Positions 22,501-32,429 of a DNA stretch of 64,000 nt are shown here, one piece after another; the first letter of the stretch is position 1, and the number at the start of each line of letters is the position of its first letter. This DNA comes from Tulasnella sp. 424 (taxonomy: Eukaryota; Basidiomycota; Agaricomycetes; Cantharellales; Tulasnellaceae). A program made the translations under genes and the position numbers. The DNA is taken from positions 1 through 64,000 of the forward strand of contig WSUB01000189.1 of assembly GCA_019633425.1 (NCBI GenBank), written 5' to 3'. A model generated the notes under the pieces. It saw only the letters and a program-made list of their open reading frames with translations. It searched no databases and had not been told where the DNA came from.

Positions 22501-24137
22501 TGGAACCGTCCCCATCGACATTCCCAAACCCGCACGTTCGGCTCTGTAAAGTCGGCGGAACAAAAACATTAGCTTTCCTTTCAGCCTCTTTACAACCCAA
22601 AGTGCACGCATTTACCTCTGAACTAGTAACGCTCCTTTAACAGCGGCGATCCACTGGTGCATCGTCTGACTATCGGGACACTGCAAGAGCCAAACGACTT
22701 TAAAGTCCAATTGCCCGCCCATCTGGACCGCCATAGCTGGGGCACCCATGACGCTCAACGAAGCCATCGAAGAAGGCGGGGCCAACGCCGTCCTCGTCGT
22801 CCTCCCAACAGCCGAATGCGACCCCCCACCACCAGCATGCCTTCCCCCCAGTTTAATCACGTTGTTCCGACCTTGCGTCACCGGATCTTCCTCGACCACA
22901 AACACCACCGAATCCTCGTCGATCTTCATCCTCTCCAACTCCTTCTCCTCGGACGCGAAGGTGCGAAACAAGTGCAGGTGCGACTGGGTGTCGGGTTCGA
23001 CGTCGGGCGCGTGGGGTTTTGGTGGGGGTTTGAAGGAGGTTAGGACGATGTGCCGCGACTTCCATTGGCGGGCTTTGCCGAGGAAGAACGAGGAGCCGTT
23101 GTAGTGACGCATGAGAGTGGAGGAGGTGGAGATGAAGGGGGATAATGAGGCGAGGGTTGCTGGGTAGCTTGGGATGGAAGAGGGCATTGGGCGGGAAGGC
23201 GTGATGGGTGCTTGGTGCGTCGTCTCCACGCTTAAGGAAGCTTGTGACGATGCTGCTGAGCGCATGGTCGCGAGGGTGGAAGATGCAGCGGCGTAGCTGC
23301 TTGCGTGGTCAGGTGAAAGTGCCCCGGATAAGGAATGAGGTGCCGACGGCCGTCGTATGAATTCGTACGACGCGTCGTTTTGGGAGTACGATTCGTCCTC
23401 TTCTGGTAAATCCGGCGGCGGGGGCGATATAGTCGTGCTCGTGAGTCCGACGGACCGAGCCGCTTCATGGCGTAACGCTTCTCGTTCAGCTTCCTCGTCG
23501 GTGAACTCTGATATGCCCTTTTGCAGCAAGGTGGAAGGTGGGGCTCGGATGTCCAGGACGGGAGACATGTCATCTTCGTCGATGGAAGCTTGTTTCTTGA
23601 CGGACGACGGCTTGGAAGTCGATCCGCGTAGGTTGTTGGTGTTCCTTCGTGAGCCGAAGGAGGAGAATAGCGCGTCCGAGGTCGCGTTTAGGAGGAGCGA
23701 CATCCGTTGGTGCTTCTTTGGAGGCTGTTGGGGAGTGCTTGTGCCTCCTGCTATCCCGGTTGCGCTGATCATGGTTGGTCGTGTTGGTGGAGACGTAGAG
23801 CGAACGGAGGTGGATCGGTGGACAGAGGTTGTAGGGGACGTCGCTGCGAATGGGTCTCCATCTATAATGGATATCGTCGTACGTACGTACATCCATTCGA
23901 AGAGAGAGAGAGACATGGTCAATTTCACGGACAAGAAACATGGCAAAAGAGGTCATGGCAGTACGCACCATTTGACCAAATACTTGGCCCGCTCGTTTTA
24001 GGTTTCATGGATTCCGGTAATCGGTCGGAGGTAGTGGTTTCGGAAGTGGTTCTCGATCGACCGCCGGCTAGGAATGACCGAGATGTTGTAGATGTGGATG
24101 GGTATCGTGTAATAGATGAAGGTATAGCTGAACTCAT
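19597..24137 (-). CDS. Large PH-domain protein with long disordered tail
   Basis: Three exons: 24137-23969, 23861-22616 and 22543-19597, joined by introns of 107 and 72 bp, giving about 1,450 residues. The start MSSAIPSSITRYPST was chosen because its exon splices in frame to DGDPFAATSP. Residues around 310-480 look like a pleckstrin homology domain: RQWKSRHIVLTSF, HLFRTFASEEKELERM, VVFVVEED and, at the end, WLLQCPDSQTMHQWIAAVKGAL, where the Trp is the family's conserved C-terminal-helix residue. The domain spans the second intron with AERAGLGMS following. The remaining ~980 residues are Ser/Pro/Gly-rich with PPAPPPTSALPDTP-like repeats, typical of scaffold or signalling proteins at membranes. 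PH domains bind phosphoinositides or proteins. The C-terminal quarter is the source of the two broken copies upstream in the array. Confidence 0.7.
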
Positions 24138-25169
24138 GCAACAAAAGATTTTCGGCGAAGGGGGAGGGAGAAGGGAAGGGAAGGGGATGGGGATGGAGAG
24201 TGGCTTCGGGGATTGGAGAGTGGACTGTAAGATGTCTCGGGGGTCTAGGTGTGGGGAAAAATGGCTCGTGAGCGAAATGGACTCCCTTCTTTCGTACCGC
24301 TTCGAGCGGCATTGGAATATTTAGAAGGGAAGCTTACATTCTTTCAGATCAAGTACATACACGTCGTGCAAGGGAAGAGGCTAGATGAAGGTGAGAGAGT
24401 ACGTGTCCCGTGCGGGCTATTGCAATTACAAGCCTTGGAGGCGCTGTCTTTTCGGCCAGAGAGACATTTCAGCCGTTGAATAGCGGTTAGAGAGCAAGCA
24501 ACGACGTACCTAGGTGGTGAGGAGTGGTGGAATCTTTTCGTGCACAAGTCGCAAGAGGACTATATCGACCTGCAGTAGAGAGCAAGCCAGTTCGGATCGT
24601 AACGTTAGCCGCATAACATAAAAGGAATTCCCCGGGACCCTGTTGTTTCACTTACTCTGTCCAAACGAAATGACCTCAAATGTCCAACCGGCGTACTAAC
24701 ACGTCGTCAGTATTTGAGGTATGTATATGGTTTGTTGTGTAGTGCGTTCAAGGAGGAAGCGAAAATGTCGCCTGAACCCTGGTGGATCGTCGGAAAACTT
24801 GTGTGTTGCAGCTTTCACCGTTTCGTAGTGGAAAGAAAAAAAAGAGTCGTTTGAAGAGGGGAGGGATAAAAGAAGATGCCACCGGGGCCAGACAGCGACC
24901 GAAAACGGGCAGAAGGATTTCGGAGGAAGAGGTGTGTCTCTCGCTTCGGCCTACTGTTCAGCCGGGGCTGGAGGTGGTCGACAAACAAAACATAATGTGT
25001 ACCTGATCCCCCTTGACAAATAATAAGCCTCATTTCAGGAACTCCATATTCAATACAAATATTGCAATTTTGGCAAGATGAAACCTCTGTCCCACTCAGC
25101 GTCCTCGGCCATGTGAGTTTTCTTCCCCTTACCCGGGCCCCTTTTCAATAAAATATCAAATTCAACTCG
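24138..25169. other. Intergenic, promoter side of the PH gene
   Basis: No supported gene. Contains the 5' region of the PH-domain gene and low-complexity GGGA/GGAT runs at 24160-24200. Confidence 0.5.
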
Positions 25170-26121
25170 TTACTCCTTTCGGAAACTGAACCCCGAATTG
25201 CTTCCGGCTTTGGGAACTTTTCCTACTACCCTTATTTTATTGTGTTGATGAGGGTTTATGACGTCGATGTCTCCCGGTCCCTGTATAGCGGACGGTCCTC
25301 GGAGTCCTGAAGCCGTCCACCGCTTTTTGAGAGAGAGAGAGAGACGAGTTAACACCACGAAAATATCCGTAGACTAAACTCGTGGTTGAGGCTTGGTACT
25401 GGCTTAACAGTCTAACCGACCCCGCGCACCAGACCGACGGTAAATGCTAGGTCGGAGAATCCCGCAGAATTTTGCATGAAGGGTGGCGCTTAGATGAACT
25501 CGATCGCCCGGTTAAGACCCCGCAGGGAATGATTTAGTGTCGGCAAACGCATCAACGCCTCCACTCCCTCGGCTTTCCCGCACACCGAGCCTTAGCACTT
25601 GTGCTAAAGATGATTTGTGGTTCCCAGAGAATCATAATCGCACTCGAACCAGATCGTTTATCAGTGAAGTAGCGGGATGAGGCGACCGACTTCCTCTCCA
25701 CGCCCGAGGAGTTGGCCGTGGTCGCCGTTTTGAGCCCAACAAACGACCGCCTGTTTAGGAAATAATATTGAATTTCTCCCATTTTTTCTCTTTTTGCAAC
25801 TGGCCTCTCCTCTCCAACCAAGAGTGTAATCGCACTTCTGTACACAACAGCCGGAGCTAGCCCCAGATCTCTCAGCAGAGGATCTTCCCCCCTTTGTACC
25901 CTTTCGTCCACTGACGACATTTTGGGGTGCTCCCGCGATTCTAAAGATACACGTTGAATCGTCTCATAATCAGCGGTAACCCCATATATATATCAGATAC
26001 TCCATCGATCTAACGGATTGAGTTGACTCACAGCATGCTGTATAAAGTGCAAGGCACTTCCACCAACTCTCGGCCAACTCCCCCCCAGCTCATCAATTAC
26101 CGAAACAAGTTCACAATCGCA
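25170..26121. repeat. FKBP upstream repeat, unit 1
   Basis: This ~950-bp non-FKBP segment recurs upstream of FKBP copy 2 (27424-28484) and, shortened, of copy 3 (30131-30886). Two minus-strand open stretches are partly conserved at the protein level between units: VINPHxxNKI plus KAGSNSGxxF (25358-25170 versus 27616-27425), and LAPAVVYRSAxTLLVGEE plus EIQYYFLNRRSFVGL (25920-25552 versus 28230-28003). This hints at a divergent minus-strand gene that was duplicated with the FKBP, but I could not join its exons. Confidence 0.6.
26041..26047 (+). promoter_or_regulatory. TATA box of FKBP copy 1
   Basis: TATAAAG 75 bp upstream of the ATG. The same element precedes copies 2 (28408-28413) and 3 (30811-30817) at similar distance. 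Confidence 0.6.
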
Positions 26122-26824
26122 ATGGGTGTCACTGTTGAAACGCTTCAGGCAGGAGACGGTGTGGTAGGTCCAATATCCTAATTGTTACTCTCCATGCGCA
26201 CAACTGACCATGCGTTTCATGATCATCTCGTCAGAATTTCCCCAAAAAAGGAGGTACGCCAGACTAGGGATGTGGAAGTATCTTTGCGTTCTTAACAATA
26301 CGACTCTTTCCCCTTTTTACTTCTTAGACACGGTGACCATCCACTACGTTGGGACTTTGACGAACGGGAAAAAGGTAAAGGAACGATCGATGATCATCGC
26401 TTGCCCGCGTCTCTCCTGATTAAAGCTTCGACGGGACCCACACACACAGTTCGACTCGTCGAGGGATCGAAACGATCCATTTATAACCACCATCGGCGTT
26501 GGAGAAGTGATTAAAGGCTGGGACCAAGGTTAGCAGAGACCCTCGAGCCGACGTTCGATTTGCCGAAAATCCCAGTGCTCACTCTCGTTCCCATCAGGCG
26601 TCCCCCAGCTGTCGGTTGGTCAGAAGGCCATACTCACGTGTACCCCAGACTATGTACGTTTTTTCTTTGCCTGTTGTTGTGAATCTTTTTTTTTTTTACA
26701 GAAATGCTGACATGAGCCTCCTTGCATCCCCCTCGGTCAGGCATACGGGGCTCAAGGTTACCCGCCGGTGATCCCTCCCAACTCCACGCTCAAGTTCGAA
26801 GTTGAGCTACTTAAGATCAACTAG
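26122..26824 (+). CDS. FPR1: FKBP12-type peptidyl-prolyl cis-trans isomerase, copy 1
   Basis: Seven exons join in frame into a 108-residue single-domain FKBP, the family's normal length. The residues that form the isomerase and FK506/rapamycin pocket are all present: the Tyr of TIHYVG, Phe-Asp of KKFDSSRDR, the Phe of DPFITTIG, Val-Ile and Trp of [10 protein letters not shown], the Tyr of TCTPDYAYG and the Phe of [11 protein letters not shown]. Cytosolic, with no signal peptide. FKBP12 catalyses prolyl isomerisation and is the receptor for rapamycin and FK506 in fungi. First of three tandem copies about 2.4 kb apart; the introns are at the same sites in each. Confidence 0.95.
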
Positions 26825-27423
26825 TAAAAAAAAAAGTCTTTGTAAAATTCGAAATATCCCTCTGGTGTACAATATCTCGAGCCTCGGGCAATGCAGTGAC
26901 AGAACTGGTAGAGTCCTTAAAGGGATCGTGCGAGAGCTTACTCTATCGAGTCGATGGGTGAATGAACATAGCAACTTGAATGCCATGCAGAGAGCGAACT
27001 TTGCTTGCCGAAGGGCCAGCTTGCAACCACCTTTGTTCAAGTGACTCTCCAACCTCGGGTTTCCACCAAAAAACAAGCGCAGGGTTTGCCATGATGATTC
27101 TAAGAGTCAGACAAACGTGCGTGGCATTGATCGAGAGCAAGGGAGGTGGCCCTATACGAACATAATTAAACAAGGGACTGTGACGAACTGAATGAGACAC
27201 TGACCGAAGCACCCGACGTTGGCCCTATCCCACCCAGCTCTAGACGCTAATCACCAACGATGCATTTTCGGAAAATATGGAAAAATTTCTCCCATAAATC
27301 ATGGCCTATATAACTTGTGTATCTAGTGTCGTCGAAATAAAGGGGAGGTGGTATAGTACTGTGGGAAGGTAGAGTCTGATTTACATAAACGCAGGAATCT
27401 TCTGTCCCTGCATTTGTCTCCTG
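26825..27423. other. Intergenic between FKBP copy 1 and repeat unit 2
   Basis: No gene seen. Positions 27340-27430 resemble 32080-32200, upstream of the GRASP gene (shared GTTTACATAA-CGCAGGAAT and CCCTGCATT). This suggests that the tandem duplication break lies in sequence that originally flanked the GRASP side. Confidence 0.5.
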
Positions 27424-28484
27424 CTCAAGGCGTGATGGACCCAGTCAGACCCAGTCTGCCCTTTAGGAAACAGTACCCCGAATTGCTTCCGGCTTTGGAA
27501 ATTTTATTATTATTTTGAGGGTTTATGACGTTGAAATCCCGGGTCCCTGTGCATTGCACATAATAAGCGGGCCGTCCTCGGCGTCCTGAAGCCCTCCGCT
27601 GCTTTTCCAGAAACATTGAGAAGGCGAGTTAACACCACGAAAATGCCTGTAGAGCGATTGAACTCGTGGCTGAGGCTTGGGTATATACTTGCTTAACGGT
27701 CTAACCGAACACGCGCACCAAACCGACGGGAGGACGGAGAACTGCCGCAGAAAGCCACGCCTTCTAAATGAAGGGGTGTCGCTAGGATGAATTCGATCAC
27801 CAATTTAAGGCCCCGCATAAAACAATTTAGTATCGGCAAAGGCACCAGCTTGGCCTCGACTGCTCCAGATCCTGCCTCCACTCCCTCGGCTTCCCGGCAT
27901 ACACCGAGCCGCAACACTTGTGCTGAGGATGATTTGTAGTTCCCTGTGAATCAGAATCTTACTAGAAATTCACTGTGAATGGTATTTACCACATCAATTA
28001 TTTCACTTGGCGGTGATGCAGCAAGATGAGGTGGCCGACTTTCCTCTCTCCACGCCAGGGGAGTTGCCTGCGGTCACCGCTTCGAGCCCAACAAACGACC
28101 CCCTTTTCAAGAAATAATATTGAATTTCTTCTTTATTTTCTGCAGGTGGCTTCTCCTCTCCAACAAGGGGTGTAGTCGGGCTTCTGCGCACAACAGCTGG
28201 AGCTGGCCCCAGCTGAGGAGCTTCCCCCATTTGTATTCTTCTTCTGCTGACGACATTTTGGGGTGCTCCGATCCTGAAGATAGGCGTCGAATCATCTCAC
28301 ACTCGGTGTCAACCCCGCATCAGATGGGCACTTTGTAACTGGAGGAATGGTTTCATCGATCTACCGTGAGCAACGGATTGGGTTTCCCGCAGCGCGGTGA
28401 CGTGCTGTATAAGAGTGCAGCTCACCATCGCTTTCAAACCAACTCCTCCATCTCATCAATCACCGCTACAATTTTACAATCGTA
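27424..28484. repeat. FKBP upstream repeat, unit 2
   Basis: Second copy of the ~1-kb segment described upstream of copy 1, colinear from the CCCCGAATTGCTTCCGGCTT block through to the TATA box and ATG. It carries small indels that break the minus-strand open stretches differently from unit 1. Confidence 0.7.
28408..28413 (+). promoter_or_regulatory. TATA box of FKBP copy 2
   Basis: TATAAG 72 bp upstream of the ATG, at the position equivalent to copies 1 and 3. Confidence 0.55.
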
Positions 28485-29174
28485 ATGGGAGTCACTGTTC
28501 ATACACTTCAGCCAGGAGATGGTGTCGTGGGTCCTATATCCTTACTACTCTACACACCTGCAACATCGCAACTGAATTGATATCACGTTCATCTCTTCAG
28601 AACTTCCCTAAAGAAGGAGGTACGTTGAAGACCGGAAACCTCCGTGGAAGTATCTTGTCTATTAGGAATATAACCCCCTTCCTTTTTATTTCTAGACACG
28701 GTGACCATCCACTACGTTGGGACTTGAACGAACGGGACCACGGTGAACAACCACTGCATGACTTTGCCTGTGTCTGATTTCTGAAACGAACGATTTTAAA
28801 CCTTTGACGAAATACCAGTTCGATTCATCGAGGAGTCGTGGAGAGCCCTTTGTTACCGAGATTGGCGTTGGGGATGTGATCAAAGGCTGGGACGAAGGTT
28901 CGGACTGTTTGACCGTCGATACTTGGCTCCCGGCGGGCTAACGAACCTACGTCTATCAGGCGTCCCCCAGTTGTCGCTTGGTCAGAAGGCCATACTCACA
29001 TGCACCCCTGACTACGTACGTTCTGAGCAATCATCTTTTCAACAACCTCTTCACAACTGCTGACAACCGTATATTGGGGGAACCTAGGCATACGGCGCTC
29101 GCGGTTCCCCACCGGTCATCCCTCCCAACGCTACGTTAAATTTCGAGGTTGAACTGATCGGGATTAACCTGTAA
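28485..29174 (+). pseudogene. FKBP12-type gene, copy 2, with in-frame stop
   Basis: All seven exons and splice sites are kept, and the predicted chain retains [32 protein letters not shown] and TPDYAYG. In exon 3, however, the codon after GT of TIHYVGT is TGA (28725-28727) where copies 1 and 3 have a Leu codon. The local change is a balanced one-base loss and gain (ACTTTGACG to ACTTGAACG), so the downstream frame is unharmed. Translation would stop at about residue 29. It is either a very young pseudogene or depends on readthrough. The rest of the gene shows no decay. Confidence 0.85.
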
Positions 29175-30130
29175 GACCTTTTTTTTTGAAATTTTCGCGT
29201 ATTCTCTTGCTTGTACATATCCCAAACATCCAACAATGAAGTACTAGTGAACGAGTCGTAGCGAGCTTTGATGGACCGATAACTTCGGGTCGACCCCAAA
29301 GCGATCATAGAGCAGAGAATGTCACGAGAAACTCCTCCATTTATTGAATTGAGATTTTATTTGGCAGAAAGCAGATAGGCTTGGCCAAGGTTCAGCTAGT
29401 AATCATCTTCGGTGACTCTCGCCGGCAGCTCAGAGTGTTTAGCTACTGGATAAACTGCGGGGGACTACAAAGGCCGAACAGAAAATCAATAGTCACGGGA
29501 TCGACCAAGGGTAAGGTAACACGGCCTTGTGTGTACAAAGTTAAACAGGGCCGTGACGATATGATGAGAAATTGACCGAAGCACCCCGACATTTGCCCCT
29601 TCAGAGAATACAGCGTATCTCATACGCGTAACAAGCACCCCTTATAGAGAATATCATTCAATTTGCGCTTCCAATTTGCGTACATGGAATCCTTGTCACG
29701 ATGTTGAGGTCATGGGGAAGCTTTTAAGAAGCCGTGAAAAGGGACAAGTGCATACAAAAGGGGTGATCTACAGAACATAAGTCACAACATACGAGCAGGG
29801 GTGCTCCGAATACGGTGAGCGAGGTGGAACATCATCGAAAGGGACATTCACAAGAAGAAGCCGGATATTTGTCCCCAGAATGCATGAAGCGCATGGGGTT
29901 AGCCTTGTTAAGCAAGATTCATTAGTCATTTTAGGAAGGCTTCAGCGTACGAACCGACTAATACCTACCTCGTTACAATACTGTAGGCAGTTACAACTGG
30001 GAAAGGGCCGCCAAGATCGATTCGCCTGGTTGCTCGAGCAGCTGAAGGAGTTCCCAAGTGGTTGCACAGATACCACTAAGCGGCCGCCCCGAGAGGCGAG
30101 TGATTACCATATGAGTGCGTTAAGAAAGTG
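29175..30130. other. Intergenic between FKBP copies 2 and 3
   Basis: No supported gene. Part of it (29300-29580) resembles the tail regions after copies 1 and 3, and so belongs to the duplicated unit. Confidence 0.5.
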
Positions 30131-30886
30131 AGGCTTAGGACTGGCCTAAAGGTCTAACCGAGCCTAAACACTAGACTGAAGGTAAGTCGGGGACAGCCGC
30201 AGAAAGCTACGCTTTTGCATGAAAGGGTGGCGCGAAGAGCTCGATCGACAAGTTTGGACCTTGCAGAAAGTGACTTAGGATCCTGAGCTCAAGCCAGGAG
30301 CTCAGTGTCCTGCCTTCACTTCCTCGCCCCCCCCTCCCCCCAGGAAAAAAAATACACCGAGACCGACAATTCCGGTGAGAATGATTTGTGGCTCCAGTGA
30401 TTTTCAATCATACTGGAAAGACATCACGAACCATATCTACCATTTAGTTGCCGGCGAAGCCGGATGCGGTGGGAGACGCCTTCTCTACGCCGAAAGGGAG
30501 TTGACCAAGGTTCTTTTTCAAACCCGGCAAACGACCACCAGCTTGGAAGATGCGATCAAGTGGTTGCTTCCCAACAAGGGTGTCCTCGAGCTCAGGTAAA
30601 GACGAATGGAGCTGGCCGGAGCTCCTCCTTCAGAAGCTCCCCCTTTGGAGTTGATAACCTTTTAGGGTGCTCCGATCCTAAAGATAGGCGCTGGATTGTC
30701 TCTCACAATCGGTGGTAACCCCATATCAGATAGGGCTTTTAACTGAACGAATGGTCCATCGATCTACCGTGAGCCCCAGATCGGGTTGACCGCCGCACCG
30801 TGACGCGCTTTATAAAGAGTGCAGCTCCCTATCGCTCTCAGCCAACTCTCCCATCTCACCAGACAACGCAAAAGCTCGCAATCGTA
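30131..30886. repeat. FKBP upstream repeat, unit 3 (shortened)
   Basis: Starts within the unit at the GTGAGGCTTAGGACTGGC block. It therefore lacks the leftmost ~300 bp of units 1 and 2. A C-rich run lies at 30326-30340. Confidence 0.65.
30811..30817 (+). promoter_or_regulatory. TATA box of FKBP copy 3
   Basis: TATAAAG 70 bp upstream of the ATG. Confidence 0.6.
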
Positions 30887-31532
30887 ATGGGCGTAACTGT
30901 CGTAAACATTTCTGATGGAGACGGTGTCGTGAGTCCGATCTCCTTTGTGGCTCTACATGTCACAACGTCGCACCTGACGGATGTTCGTCTCGTTAGACTT
31001 TCCCCAAAAAAGGAGGTACGTTGACTAGAATGTGGACAGAAGTACCTTCCTGTTAACATATAAGCCTCACTTCATCCTAGATAAAGTGACGATCCACTAC
31101 ACTGGCACTTTATTGGACGGTAGCAAGGTGAACGGCGATCGCTGCCTGCGACTTCTCTCGAAAACGAATAATTAAACCTTGGCGGATACCAGTTCGATTC
31201 ATCAGTAGATCGGGGAAAGCCGTTTGTTACCGAGATCGGTGTTGGAAGAGTGATCAAAGGCTGGGACGAAGGTTTGGACGTCGAGTGTCGATACCGAATC
31301 CCAGTGAGCTGACTTCACGATCTCGTCGATCAGGCGTCCTCCAGTTGTCAGTTGGTCAGAAGGCGATACTCACATGTACCCCAGACTATGTACGCTTTCT
31401 CTGTTCCTTGCGTGAAACTTTCACACTGACAGCCATATCTCTGGGTAGGCATACGGAGCTCAAGGCCGCCCACCGGTCATCCCTCCCAACTCCACGTTAA
31501 AGTTCGAAGTTGAGCTGATTAAGATAAACTAG
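30887..31532 (+). CDS. FKBP12-type peptidyl-prolyl cis-trans isomerase, copy 3
   Basis: Seven exons join in frame into 108 residues. Pocket residues are conserved: [41 protein letters not shown] and [11 protein letters not shown]. It differs from copy 1 mainly at the N-terminus (VVNISDGDG for VETLQAGDG) and in the loops, so it has diverged while staying open. It is the last of the three tandem copies; the next gene, GRASP, is on the same strand 0.9 kb downstream. Confidence 0.93.
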
Positions 31533-32429
31533 AACTAAGTTTTGAAAATTTGTATATCCTCTGGCATACATATCTCGACTCTCTGGCAATGGATTGACCG
31601 GGTTGTCGTGATCTTGCCGGACTGACTTCGGGCCCCCAAAACAATCGTAAAGTAGAGACTACGTATACCGCAAAAACTCCTCCATTGAGTTGATTGGCAG
31701 TTGCATGCACTGATGCACTGCAGAGAGCGGATTGGCATGGCCAAGGGTCAGCTAGTAATTATCCTCGGTGCACCGGACTCTACTATATGAGGTTTTACTG
31801 CTGGATAAACTGCGGGTAACTGAAGGGGCTAGACAAGGATCAGCAAACGAGCTAAGCTTAAGGGCAAAGGAACACCGTCTTATATATGAATGTAATTACA
31901 TAAAAAGGGGCCGTAGTGAATTGATGAGAGATCGACCGATGCACCCGACGTTTTGCCCTTCCTCCTTGCTCCAGATGTTCCTCACCAAGAAAGGGAACAC
32001 GATGAAGTGTATGTACAACAAACCTTATAGCCAACTCCGTCTGCTTTGCGTTCCCAATGTATGGTACGGCCGACTATGGACAATGATGGGCGGCCACTGT
32101 GGGAATATAGAGTCGGTTTACATAACGCAGGAATTTCAGTCCCTGCATTCGTGTCTTGCCTAGGGCGGATCGACGAGCCACTTCCCCCAGTCTCAATCTG
32201 CAGCGGAGGTCTTGACGGAAACCGTCGACAGCTTCAACAAGAATCACTAGGTCAGTACTCTTCTCATTGTACGACTCACTTGGTCTGCGCAAGGAATGAA
32301 CGCAGCTTCTCGTTTACATACAGGTTTCTGTTCGAATCAACTCCCTTCAACAGCCCGTCTTCCCTGTGACAAACTAACTCGGTCCAACCGCACACCTTCG
32401 TCCCCGCTGTCTTTACTTCATATTAAGCT
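31533..32429. other. Intergenic between FKBP copy 3 and GRASP
   Basis: No gene seen. It holds the GRASP promoter and the likely original flank (32080-32200), a copy of which appears at 27340-27430. Confidence 0.5.

Noticed and set aside
20528..22600. Long open frames on other strands/frames inside the PH-domain gene
   Set aside because: They are shadows of a GC-rich, Ser/Pro-coding exon. The minus-frame protein alone is continuous and is the one duplicated in the fragments.
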